Part shown: in pieces, positions 54,230 to 61,387 of the stretch
Numbering within the stretch: position 1 is the first letter of the stretch
Layout: every line of letters begins with the position of its first letter
Origin: Spirosoma arboris
GTDB lineage: Bacteria; Bacteroidota; Bacteroidia; Cytophagales; Spirosomataceae
Reading direction: 5' to 3'
DNA: 64,000 bases
NCBI RefSeq assembly: GCF_009754945.1
Contig: NZ_WPIN01000006.1
Span: forward strand, 186,001-250,000
The notes under the pieces: model-generated
The model's database searches: none
Told to the model about the DNA's origin: nothing
Seen by the model: the letters and a program-made list of their open reading frames with translations, nothing else
Program-made: the position numbers and the translations under genes

Positions 54230-54545
54230 CTTGTTGGTGCCGCTTTTTCCCAATTTACTAGCTGTAAATAAGAAAAGCCGCTGTTTTTATGTGAAATTCG
54301 ATTAATTGCTAAGACAACTATTGTTTAGCGTACAATTATAACGACAACTAATGAAAATGGTATATTGTTTAGAAATTATTTTATTAAAATGTGTTAAAAG
54401 TGATAAAATGGTATCCGTCATGGTTTCGATAGCAGAGACCACCCCTTTTTCCTAATTTTGGCGAGACGATTGAGTATGGCCTATAAGCCGGGTCGCTGTA
54501 GTAGCCTCGAAAATCTTATAGGTTTGATTCCTAACAACTGAAAAA
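54230..54545. other. 316-bp divergent control region (hmgA / nucleotidyltransferase)
   Basis: TAATTTTG at 54453-54460 is an exact plus-strand -7 box. An 8-bp inverted repeat cctataag/cttatagg (54480-54487, 54515-54522) lies between it and the nucleotidyltransferase start. On the minus side only a near match (TATAATTG) is seen for hmgA. The hmgA-side sequence is AT-rich and a plausible site for the MarR protein. Confidence 0.45.
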
Positions 54546-55451
54546 ATGCAACCTACGCTTTTGATTCTGGCAGCTGGTATGGGCAGCCGCTATGGTGGTA
54601 TTAAACAGCTCGACCAGTTCGGGCCAAATGGGGAAACCATTATAGATTATTCACTTTTCGACGCGATTCGGGCTGGTTTCGGCAAGGTTGTGTTTATCAT
54701 TCGGGAAGAGCTTCGGCACGATTTTGAAGAGGTTTTTGGCAAGAAATTAGCCGGGAAAATTGAGATCGATTACGCGATTCAGGCACTTGATTCCTATGTG
54801 CCAGCCGAGTTAGGTCCCGTAAAACGTACCAAACCCTGGGGTACAGGGCACGCCATGTTATGTGCCAAAAAACATACGACAACTCCCTTCGCTGTCATTA
54901 ACGCCGATGATTTTTACGGTTTGGAAGCGTTTCAATTGATAAGCGATTTCCTGACAACCGACACCGATGACCAGCTCCATGCGATGGTTGGCTATGAAGT
55001 GAAAAATACCCTCTCAGAAAATGGCTCAGTGTCGCGGGGCGTTTGCGAGGTGGCTGAAAACGGTAATTTGATTTCAGTTATCGAGCGTACCAAAATTTAT
55101 GAAGAGGAAACAAATGGCAAAAAGATTGTCTTTGAAGAAGGCGGGAATTTAACTCCCTTGTCGCCAGATACACCGGTTTCCATGAACTTCTGGGGCTTCA
55201 AACCAACGGTGTTTCCGTTAGTACTCCATCAGTTTGAAAGTTATGCTATCGCCAATATCGACTCGCCAAAAGCGGAGTTTTATATTCCAACGGTTATGAC
55301 GAACCTTATCGAAACCGATACGGGGCATTGCAAAGTATTCCGTAGCCGCTCGGCCTGGTTTGGTGTAACCTACCCAGACGATAAACCAACCGTTCAGGCT
55401 GCGCTGAAGCAGTTGCACGATGAGAGTGCGTACCCAGAGAAATTGTGGTAA
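54546..55451 (+). CDS. Sugar-phosphate nucleotidyltransferase family protein
   Basis: This 301-residue cytoplasmic enzyme of the NTP_transferase fold has the nucleotide-binding signature LILAAGMGSRYGGIKQLDQFGPNGETIIDYSLFDA (6-40). GTGHAMLCAKKH (about 98-109) and NADDFYG (about 117-123, metal-binding Asp) follow. The sugar and nucleotide specificity are not clear, and no sugar pathway genes are adjacent. Length is short, with no LbH acyltransferase domain. Confidence 0.87.
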   Translation: MQPTLLILAAGMGSRYGGIKQLDQFGPNGETIIDYSLFDAIRAGFGKVVFIIREELRHDFEEVFGKKLAGKIEIDYAIQALDSYVPAELGPVKRTKPWGTGHAMLCAKKHTTTPFAVINADDFYGLEAFQLISDFLTTDTDDQLHAMVGYEVKNTLSENGSVSRGVCEVAENGNLISVIERTKIYEEETNGKKIVFEEGGNLTPLSPDTPVSMNFWGFKPTVFPLVLHQFESYAIANIDSPKAEFYIPTVMTNLIETDTGHCKVFRSRSAWFGVTYPDDKPTVQAALKQLHDESAYPEKLW

Positions 55452-55455
55452 GAAA

Positions 55456-55489
55456 CTGATGGCGCAAGGCTGGAACCTTGCGTCATCAG
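55456..55489. repeat. REP-like hairpin after the nucleotidyltransferase gene
   Basis: ctgatggcgcaagg (55456-55469) pairs with ccttgcgtcatcag (55476-55489) at 13 of 14 positions across a 6-nt loop. The inner core cgcaagg/ccttgcg resembles the REP-like units elsewhere in the window. Confidence 0.65.
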
Positions 55490-55494
55490 GAAAA

Positions 55495-55533
55495 ATAAAG
55501 GCCGCTTTGTCAATCTGACGAAGCGGCCTTTAT
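55495..55533. terminator. Bidirectional terminator between convergent genes
   Basis: ataaaggccgctt (55495-55507) is the exact reverse complement of aagcggcctttat (55521-55533), and pairing continues inward (gtca/tgac). On the minus strand it is followed by TTTTT, serving the amidase gene. Confidence 0.8.
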
Positions 55534-55547
55534 GTATATGGCTAATT

Positions 55548-57215
55548 CTACTGAAGAGTGGGGTGTTTTTTGTTCCATTCGGTGGCGTCCTGATACGCTT
55601 TGGCAACGGCCAACACTTTCCCTTCCTCAAATAATTGGCCCATAAACGTGATGCTGGTGGGCAGATTTTGCTTCGAGAATCCGTTGGGTAAAACGACACA
55701 GGGATGGCCCGTGAGGTTCGTTATTGTCAGGTTGCCACCCGCATAAGCAGGTGATACATAGACATCGATCTTTGCCGCTTTTAACTGAGCGTCCATCTCA
55801 TTGATGAGCTTGGTGCGGGCGCGGTTCGCCTGGATATACTCCACTGCCGGAACGAACCGCGACGAACGGAAAGCATTTGGCCAGGCACCTCTTCCCTGAC
55901 TTGTCAGCAGGTCGTCGCGTCCCGAACGGGTTAACTCGTCAAAAGCAGCTGCCGCTTCCACTGTTAGCAGGAACGAAATCCGACCAGCCGGAACACCCGT
56001 TGGTAAATCGAATGGCACCAATTCCGCACCCAGCGTACGCAGGGTTTGAAGCGTGAGCGAGTCGTTGGCGCGATTAGGATAGTTGCTTTCAAATCCTTTT
56101 TTGACGTAGCCAATACGCATCCCTTTTAGCGACGTAAGCGGTGCGTAGCGGAACGGAGCCGCCATGACGGTTGGATCATTACCATCAGGGCCGTAGATGG
56201 CATTGAAAACCAATGCACAATCTTCCACTGATCGAGTAATTGGCCCAATTTTATCCATGCTCCAGCTCAACGCCATAGCCCCATGCCGACTCACCCGGCC
56301 AAACGTCGGACGAAGACCCGTGGTACCGCAAATTGTGGATGGCGAGACGATAGAGCCCATTGTTTCTGTGCCGATAGCGAAGGGTAACAATCCCGCCGAT
56401 ACGCTCGATGCCGAGCCTGCCGACGAACCGCTGGAACCGTTGTTTGTATTCCAGGGATTGCGCGTCATGCCACCATACCAAACATCACCCATCGCTAAGG
56501 CACCTAGGGTCATTTTGCCGCACAATACAGCCCCAGCTTTTTCAAGCCGTTGAATGACAGTGGCATCCATATCCAGCGTCTGGTCTTTATATGGCGTAGC
56601 GCCCCAGGTTGTTTTGTAGCCTTTTTTTGCCAGCAAATCTTTTGCACCATAAGGAATTCCATGCAATGGCCCCCGATACTTCCCTGCTTTCAATTCGTCG
56701 TCGGCGCGTTTGGCCTGACTCAGAGCTAAGTCTTCGGTTAATGTGATGACACAGTGTAATTTAGGGTCGTATGTTTTAAGGCGATTCAAGAAAAACTGCG
56801 TGAGCTCGACTGATGAAATCTGTTTGGTTCGAATTAATTGACCCAACTGCCCAACGGTATAGAACGCCAATTCATCGCGATTGACAGGAAGAGTAACCTT
56901 ACCCGGAGCTGATTCCTTGAATGAAGACGGCCCTGTGGGCATAACGAAACCAGCCGGAAGGGGATTAAAATAGAGAGCTGGCGCGACATTGTTGGGCAAG
57001 TCGATTTTGCGCAACGCTTCATAATTCGTGCGGGCGTTATTCAGATTACCGAGCATAGAATCACGTTCGGCAGGACTAAACTCCAGGTCAAATACGCGTG
57101 CGGCTACCTCAACCATCTCGGAAGTTAGCGGCTTTTTAGGATCGTCGTTGGTGATGAATGCACCGAATAGAAAGCTACCGATGCAGCAGGAAAAGAGGAG
57201 TAACCGTTGTTTCAT
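55548..57215 (-). CDS. Secreted amidase (amidase signature family)
   Basis: This 555-residue protein has an N-terminal signal (LLLFSCCIGSFLFGAF). The amidase signature fold has the Ser-Ser-Lys triad: Lys192 in PYGAKD, the cis-Ser in NNGSSGSSAGSAS (about 262) and the nucleophile Ser288 in TETMGSIVSPS. A helical N-terminal extension (about 30-110) precedes the domain. Substrates of this family range from peptide amides to aryl amides. It is likely exported, and the specificity is unknown. Confidence 0.9.
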   Translation of the reverse strand: MKQRLLLFSCCIGSFLFGAFITNDDPKKPLTSEMVEVAARVFDLEFSPAERDSMLGNLNNARTNYEALRKIDLPNNVAPALYFNPLPAGFVMPTGPSSFKESAPGKVTLPVNRDELAFYTVGQLGQLIRTKQISSVELTQFFLNRLKTYDPKLHCVITLTEDLALSQAKRADDELKAGKYRGPLHGIPYGAKDLLAKKGYKTTWGATPYKDQTLDMDATVIQRLEKAGAVLCGKMTLGALAMGDVWYGGMTRNPWNTNNGSSGSSAGSASSVSAGLLPFAIGTETMGSIVSPSTICGTTGLRPTFGRVSRHGAMALSWSMDKIGPITRSVEDCALVFNAIYGPDGNDPTVMAAPFRYAPLTSLKGMRIGYVKKGFESNYPNRANDSLTLQTLRTLGAELVPFDLPTGVPAGRISFLLTVEAAAAFDELTRSGRDDLLTSQGRGAWPNAFRSSRFVPAVEYIQANRARTKLINEMDAQLKAAKIDVYVSPAYAGGNLTITNLTGHPCVVLPNGFSKQNLPTSITFMGQLFEEGKVLAVAKAYQDATEWNKKHPTLQ

Positions 57216-57264
57216 TCGATTGGGCTATTGATGAGTGATAGCCCAAATTACAGCGATAACGGCA

Positions 57265-57873
57265 TTAATTGGCCCATTGGCGCAAAAAATCCTCGTGTAG
57301 TCGAACAATCTGAGGTAACAGCAATTGACTTTCGTCGTTGTCGAGAACATAGTCGGCGAGCAAAAGCCGGTCTTCGTCGCTTATCTGACGGGCAATAATA
57401 TTCCGAATTTCGGCTTCGGAGCGGTGAGGGTCGCGGTGGCGAATGCGTTCGATACGTAGCGTTATGGGGGCTCGCACCACGATGACTTTATCAAGCGTAT
57501 TATTATCTCCGGCAGCTTTCATGAGCGCGGCTTCCTTAATTACGTAGGGCTTTCCAAGTTGTTGATTTACCCAGGCCTCTGTGTCAGCAAATACGCGCGG
57601 GTGGATAACGCCGTTGAGTGCGGCCAGGAGTTCAGGGTTGGCAAATACCTGAGAGGCCACCCACGCACGATTGTAATGTCCAAGTGCGTCGTAGGCATTT
57701 GAGCCCAGCACCCGTTTAATATCGGCCTTTAGAATAGGGTCGTGTTCTGTGAGCCATTTGGCCCGCTCATCGGCTTCATAGACGGGAGCTCCCAACGTCT
57801 GAAATACCTGACAAACAACACTTTTACCTGAACCAATACCACCGGTTACGCCAATTTGGAGAGGAGCTTTCAT
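57265..57873 (-). CDS. coaE: Dephospho-CoA kinase
   Basis: This 202-residue cytoplasmic enzyme catalyses the last step of coenzyme A synthesis. It has the P-loop TGGIGSGKS (9-17), the substrate region DERAKWLTEHDP (about 35-46) and VIHPRV (about 87-92), and a lid with RDPHRSEAEIRNIIARQISDEDR. It is last in a run ytxH-DUF1573-yajC-ybbR-coaE on the minus strand. Only the gap to ybbR contains a sizeable inverted repeat. Confidence 0.95.
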   Translation of the reverse strand: MKAPLQIGVTGGIGSGKSVVCQVFQTLGAPVYEADERAKWLTEHDPILKADIKRVLGSNAYDALGHYNRAWVASQVFANPELLAALNGVIHPRVFADTEAWVNQQLGKPYVIKEAALMKAAGDNNTLDKVIVVRAPITLRIERIRHRDPHRSEAEIRNIIARQISDEDRLLLADYVLDNDESQLLLPQIVRLHEDFLRQWAN

Positions 57874-57890
57874 TTGTAGGAAGCGGATTT

Positions 57891-57961
57891 AGTGGAGTGA
57901 GTAGAGTAGTGAAGTGAGGTTAAAACTAGTGAACCTATTCCACTCACTTAACTCATTCCAC
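57891..57961. repeat. Imperfect inverted repeat between ybbR-like gene and coaE
   Basis: gtggagtgagt (57892-57902) pairs with actcattccac (57951-57961) with one wobble. aagtgag (57912-57918) pairs with ctcactt (57943-57949). The arms are runs of gtg(g/a)agt-like units. Confidence 0.6.
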
Positions 57962-57970
57962 CCACTTGAC

Positions 57971-58666
57971 CTATTTAACTGGTGACAACAACTCTCCTAC
58001 TTCAAAACTAACTGCCACGCGGTCTGCACTGGTATGCAGGAGTGGATGACGTAGATGATTGAGCGGAATTTCGTCGTCGTAGTTATCGGCAATGCGTTTG
58101 CGCGGAATTTTCACGAGTAGCGTATCAGGTAAGCCGCGTACTAATTTTTCTGGACCATCAACCTGAATAGTATGGGGAGTCAGGTTGATTACGCTTGTTA
58201 CCACAAAGCGTGGGGCCATGTTAATATGGAGGCTATCAGCGACTAATTGAATCGTTTTAGTCATACGCCGATCGAAGTGAATATCGAGCTTATCGGCGAC
58301 TACGTAATTAACATGTAGCTTTTTGATGTGTTCGGCCAGTGCAGCTGTTAAGGATGACGTATTAATGACCGATGCCTGAAGCGGATCATGGACGACATAG
58401 GTTACCGGATCGACCCGGAAAGGTATCCAGGCATGACGAAGCAAACCCCAACCATCGCTAGACACATTGACGCGCACAGTTTTAGGTAACGGTGTAGTCG
58501 GGACGAATAGCGAGTCATCATACACAAATCGCACTGGATATTCGACATTCAGGGTATAGCCTGGTTTGTTAAGCGCGCTTAAAAACCAGAATAGTGTGGC
58601 TGCTACCAGACACAACAGAGCCTTCGTGGGCTGAAACGAGCGGACGTTTGGGGCGTGGGAGTTCAC
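57971..58666 (-). CDS. YbbR-like (CdaR-type) domain protein, membrane anchored
   Basis: This is a 231-residue protein if it starts at GTG 58666 (MNSHAPNVRSFQPTKALLCL). A TTG at 58711 would add 15 residues and run into the upstream hairpin. One membrane helix (LLCLVAATLFWFLSAL) precedes YbbR-type beta-grasp repeats (YPVRFVYDDSLFV, PKTVRVNVSSDGWGLLR, PHTIQVDGPEKLV). YbbR/CdaR regulates c-di-AMP cyclase in other phyla. Here the link is untested. The location between yajC and coaE is conserved in the phylum as far as I recall. Confidence 0.8.
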   Translation of the reverse strand: MNSHAPNVRSFQPTKALLCLVAATLFWFLSALNKPGYTLNVEYPVRFVYDDSLFVPTTPLPKTVRVNVSSDGWGLLRHAWIPFRVDPVTYVVHDPLQASVINTSSLTAALAEHIKKLHVNYVVADKLDIHFDRRMTKTIQLVADSLHINMAPRFVVTSVINLTPHTIQVDGPEKLVRGLPDTLLVKIPRKRIADNYDDEIPLNHLRHPLLHTSADRVAVSFEVGELLSPVK

Positions 58667-58685
58667 GAAGGAGGGCAGTGAAATG

Positions 58686-58727
58686 AGTGTAGTAAGTGAA
58701 GTGAGTATCAACCCGACTTACTACACT
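58686..58727. repeat. 12-bp perfect inverted repeat between yajC and ybbR-like gene
   Basis: agtgtagtaagt (58686-58697) is the exact reverse complement of acttactacact (58716-58727), with an 18-nt loop. The arm sequence is close to those at 51840 and 12332. Confidence 0.65.
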
Positions 58728-58748
58728 TACCCCACTTAGTGGACAAAA

Positions 58749-59072
58749 TTACTTTTTCTCGTCTTCGGCTGGCTTTACAGTTGCTTCGCGTGAGATAGAT
58801 GTTTTTTCAAACGTCATTTTAACACCCCGATCCACTTCCAGTACAACCGTTGTGCCTTCTACGGCCGCAATTTTTCCGTGTAATCCACCGATGGTTACTA
58901 CACTATCGCCTTTCTTGAGATTGTCAACAAAACTCTTCTGATCCTTCTGCTTTTTCTGTTGCGGGCGAATCATGAAGAAGTAAAAAATACCAATGATGCC
59001 TACCCACAGCAGCACATTGTAAATCATGGATGTGTTGGAACCGGCTAGGCCCTGTAATAAAATAGAATACAT
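58749..59072 (-). CDS. yajC: Preprotein translocase subunit YajC
   Basis: This 107-residue protein has one membrane helix (about 18-38, YNVLLWVGIIGIFYFFMI) followed by the canonical RPQQKKQKDQKSFVDNLKKGDSVVTIGGLHGKIAAVEGTTVVLEVDRG. It associates with SecDF and the Sec translocon. The acidic/lysine tail ends in EDEKK. It is 14 bp downstream of the DUF1573 gene. Confidence 0.96.
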   Translation of the reverse strand: MYSILLQGLAGSNTSMIYNVLLWVGIIGIFYFFMIRPQQKKQKDQKSFVDNLKKGDSVVTIGGLHGKIAAVEGTTVVLEVDRGVKMTFEKTSISREATVKPAEDEKK

Positions 59073-59086
59073 AGTTCTTGGTGGTA

Positions 59087-59539
59087 TTATGAGTTTTTGA
59101 CAGAATCAGCTTTCGGGTTCACTATTGCTTTGAAGTGAAGATCGGTCATGGCTGGTTCTGTGTTGGCAAAGATGGTGATGGTTTTGCTCTGTTCACCACT
59201 TTTGCCCCGGCTATTAAAGCGTACTCGCACCGACGATTTTGCGCCAGGAGCCACGGGTTCATGAGGCCATTCGGGCGTAGTGCAGCCGCAGGAAGCAGTG
59301 ATGTTATTAATAATCAGTGGGAATTCGCCTGTATTTGTAAAAGCGAATGTGTGTTCAACTGTATCGCCTTCGGTGAGTGCGCCAAAATCGTAAATGCCTT
59401 TTTCGGCAAATGTGATTTTAGGCATCTTTTCGGAGGCAACTGCTTTCGACTCTTTCCCCTGTTGCCGATTGTCGCAGCTGATCTGACCAAAACCAATGCC
59501 AGCCAGGGCTGTTATGAGTAGCCAATTTCTGAGATGCAT
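59087..59539 (-). CDS. DUF1573 domain lipoprotein
   Basis: This 150-residue protein has a lipoprotein signal (LLITALAGIGFGQISC, Cys22). The Ig-like DUF1573 domain shows KGIYDFGALTEGDTVEHTFAFTNTGEFPLIINNITASCGCTTPEWP, with the conserved CGCT. The function of the family is not known. Envelope location is inferred. It is operonic with yajC and ytxH (short gaps of 14 and 15 bp). Confidence 0.92.
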   Translation of the reverse strand: MHLRNWLLITALAGIGFGQISCDNRQQGKESKAVASEKMPKITFAEKGIYDFGALTEGDTVEHTFAFTNTGEFPLIINNITASCGCTTPEWPHEPVAPGAKSSVRVRFNSRGKSGEQSKTITIFANTEPAMTDLHFKAIVNPKADSVKNS

Positions 59540-59554
59540 TTTTAACGAAACTTA

Positions 59555-59857
59555 TTATGTGTTCTGTTGCTTAATCTGCGCCATCAGTCGATCTACATCT
59601 TCGAGTAAGCGCTCTGCTTTTTCACGGGCATCATTTACAACACGCTGACCTTCGTTCTTCGATGAATTTTCGGGCTGCTCGCCTGAGTTGCCTAAGTCTT
59701 CGAGCAACAGATTAATCTGCTCTCTATATTTCGATAACCGGAAAGAGAGTCGATCACGGGTAATTTTACCCTTATCGGGCGCATACAGCAATCCAAACAG
59801 GGAACCGGCGGCAATACCGGTTAGCAAAAAGGTTAAATCACGGCCAATTCTGCTCAT
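59555..59857 (-). CDS. YtxH domain protein
   Basis: This 100-residue protein has an N-terminal hydrophobic segment (TFLLTGIAAGSLFGLLYAP) with the YtxH signature GxxxGxLYAPDKGKITRD, then an amphipathic helix (about 35-98) rich in K, E and Q. YtxH-like proteins are small stress-associated membrane proteins. The role here is unknown. It is first of the minus-strand run that continues to coaE. Confidence 0.88.
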   Translation of the reverse strand: MSRIGRDLTFLLTGIAAGSLFGLLYAPDKGKITRDRLSFRLSKYREQINLLLEDLGNSGEQPENSSKNEGQRVVNDAREKAERLLEDVDRLMAQIKQQNT

Positions 59858-59867
59858 TGTATTTAAA

Positions 59868-59974
59868 GTTATAAAGTTGTAGAGTTATAGAGTTATATAG
59901 TTTAAAAGGGAGCTAACTATACCAACCGCAACGGCGGACCGTTTTACAACCTTACAACTTTACGACTTTATAAC
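59868..59974. repeat. Long imperfect inverted repeat between nusB and ytxH
   Basis: Bases 59868-59896 (gttataaagttgtagagtta and onward) pair with 59945-59974 with a few mismatches and wobbles. An inner tatagtt/aactata stem sits in the loop. Each arm is a run of (a)agtt(a/g)ta units, so the pairing register can slip. Confidence 0.7.
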
Positions 59975-59975
59975 G

Positions 59976-61145
59976 CTATTTATTGTCCAATAACCCTCGT
60001 CCACTTTTCCGCAGACGACCTGAGGCTTGCAACTTCTCAGATAGGTTATCTAATATTCCATTGACAAACTTACCGCTTTTAGGCGTACTGTACGCCTTTG
60101 CCAGTTCGATATATTCATTAATCGTTACTTTAACTGGAATGTTTGGAAAACTGAGTAACTCACAAACCGCCAGTTTTAAAATTATTTTATCGAGCATAGC
60201 TACTCGTTCAACATCCCAATTTTGAAGCTGATCGGCTAGTAATTGCTCATAATCAGCGTCGTTTTCCATTGACTTATCAAACAGGGTATTGAGAAATAAT
60301 TCGTCTTCTTCCCAATCATCGGTAAGTGGCTCAAGCTGTAAACCTGTTGGACTTTGCGCCGATTTAATCGTTCGAATAGCTAACCCACGAACCACTTCAC
60401 TGTTTTCTGCCCAACTCAGGTCGATTTCGGCCAGGTGATCGCGAATGGTTTCATGTTTGAATATTAGTGTACGCAGCACGTATTGTGCCAATGCCTGATC
60501 TTCATCTGCTGTGTGCGTTTTTTGTTCGCAATAGGCTCGGTAAGTCTCATCGGCTTTCAATACTTCTCGGAGTGCCTTCCGAACAAAACCAAGGTCTTCG
60601 GTCCATGAAATGCCATGTCGAAGGACTTCATTTTTGAGTGGCTGGTGTCCGGCTAGCGCCTGCACAACCGTGTTATCATTGAGTGTTGATTCGAATGGAA
60701 ACGGAGTTTCGTCAACATCGCGGTATTTGCGTTCGCTGTCAATACTGGCTGCGTGACCAAGTTCAATGAGTAACGCCATCACGCGTAAATAGTCGTCGTA
60801 AATGCCATTTACCTGCTTCAACAACATTTGGGCGAGATGCTGACGATCTTTCTTCGCCCGAACCTGATAGAAGATGAATCCATCATTGGCGGCTTTAAGC
60901 ACCTTGTTCGGGGCGTCGTCGTCCTTGGCGGGTTGGTTGGTCTTGATAGCCTCCTCAAAAAGCAGACTGGCGAGTTTTCGGTAGCCTTCGAGTTGCCGCT
61001 TGTCCTGCGGCAGCATCGAGTTTAGGTCGGGTTGGAAGAGATCATTAATGCCATCGAGGGCCATTTGCTGATTTGAAAATTCGGCCTGCTTCAGGGCGTA
61101 CAACGCCTGCATGACCTTTATTCGGAGTAGTCGCCTGTTGAGCAT
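59976..61145 (-). CDS. nusB: Transcription antitermination factor NusB (long Bacteroidota form)
   Basis: This is a 389-residue protein from ATG 61145 (MLNRRLLRIKVMQALYALKQAEF). The classical NusB RNA/S10-binding domain is in the C-terminal third (about 255-380: LADQLQNWDVERVAMLDKIILKLAVCELLSFPNIPVKVTINEYIELAKAYSTPKSGKFVNGILD). About 250 residues lie before it, whereas E. coli NusB totals about 140. A clear promoter lies upstream, which supports this start. Confidence 0.92.
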   Translation of the reverse strand: MLNRRLLRIKVMQALYALKQAEFSNQQMALDGINDLFQPDLNSMLPQDKRQLEGYRKLASLLFEEAIKTNQPAKDDDAPNKVLKAANDGFIFYQVRAKKDRQHLAQMLLKQVNGIYDDYLRVMALLIELGHAASIDSERKYRDVDETPFPFESTLNDNTVVQALAGHQPLKNEVLRHGISWTEDLGFVRKALREVLKADETYRAYCEQKTHTADEDQALAQYVLRTLIFKHETIRDHLAEIDLSWAENSEVVRGLAIRTIKSAQSPTGLQLEPLTDDWEEDELFLNTLFDKSMENDADYEQLLADQLQNWDVERVAMLDKIILKLAVCELLSFPNIPVKVTINEYIELAKAYSTPKSGKFVNGILDNLSEKLQASGRLRKSGRGLLDNK

Positions 61146-61198
61146 CCGCCTAAGTCTAAAATCTACCGGTAAGAAAAGAACTGTTTTGAAATCGGGTG

Positions 61199-61229
61199 CA
61201 AAAATACGGATTTCTTCGTAAAAAGGCAA
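61199..61229 (-). promoter_or_regulatory. Promoter of nusB
   Basis: On the minus strand TTG (61229-61227) is followed after 20 bases by TATTTTTG (61206-61199), an exact TAnnTTTG box at ideal spacing. It ends 53 bases before ATG 61145. It is the best promoter match in the window. Confidence 0.6.
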
Positions 61230-61259
61230 GCGGGAAATTGACATGGAGCGAAGAGCATG

Positions 61260-61310
61260 GAGCAGGGGAGGTAATCAGAGTGCTAATTTTTGCACTCATT
61301 ACTCCTGCTC
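61260..61310. repeat. Imperfect hairpin in the nusB / ABC exporter divergent region
   Basis: Bases 61260-61283 pair with 61292-61310: gagcagg with cctgctc, then gtaat with attac, then agtgc with gcact, interrupted by small bulges. It lies on the exporter side, in the leader of that gene. Confidence 0.5.
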
Positions 61311-61387
61311 TGCGCTTCCTGCACCTTGCCATTCTGCAACTTTTCGCCAACCCCTGCCGTTACGAACAAAACGCTGTTGGTTATCCT

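Noticed and set aside
58667..58711. TTG start of the YbbR-like protein at 58711
   Set aside because: The added residues are encoded by the left arm of the intergenic inverted repeat. GTG 58666 fits better, though either remains possible.
61196..61387. 64-residue N-terminal extension of the ABC exporter
   Set aside because: It spans the nusB promoter and a hairpin and is not typical of the family. GTG 61388 gives the expected MKALSYLNKYLLKYKW start.
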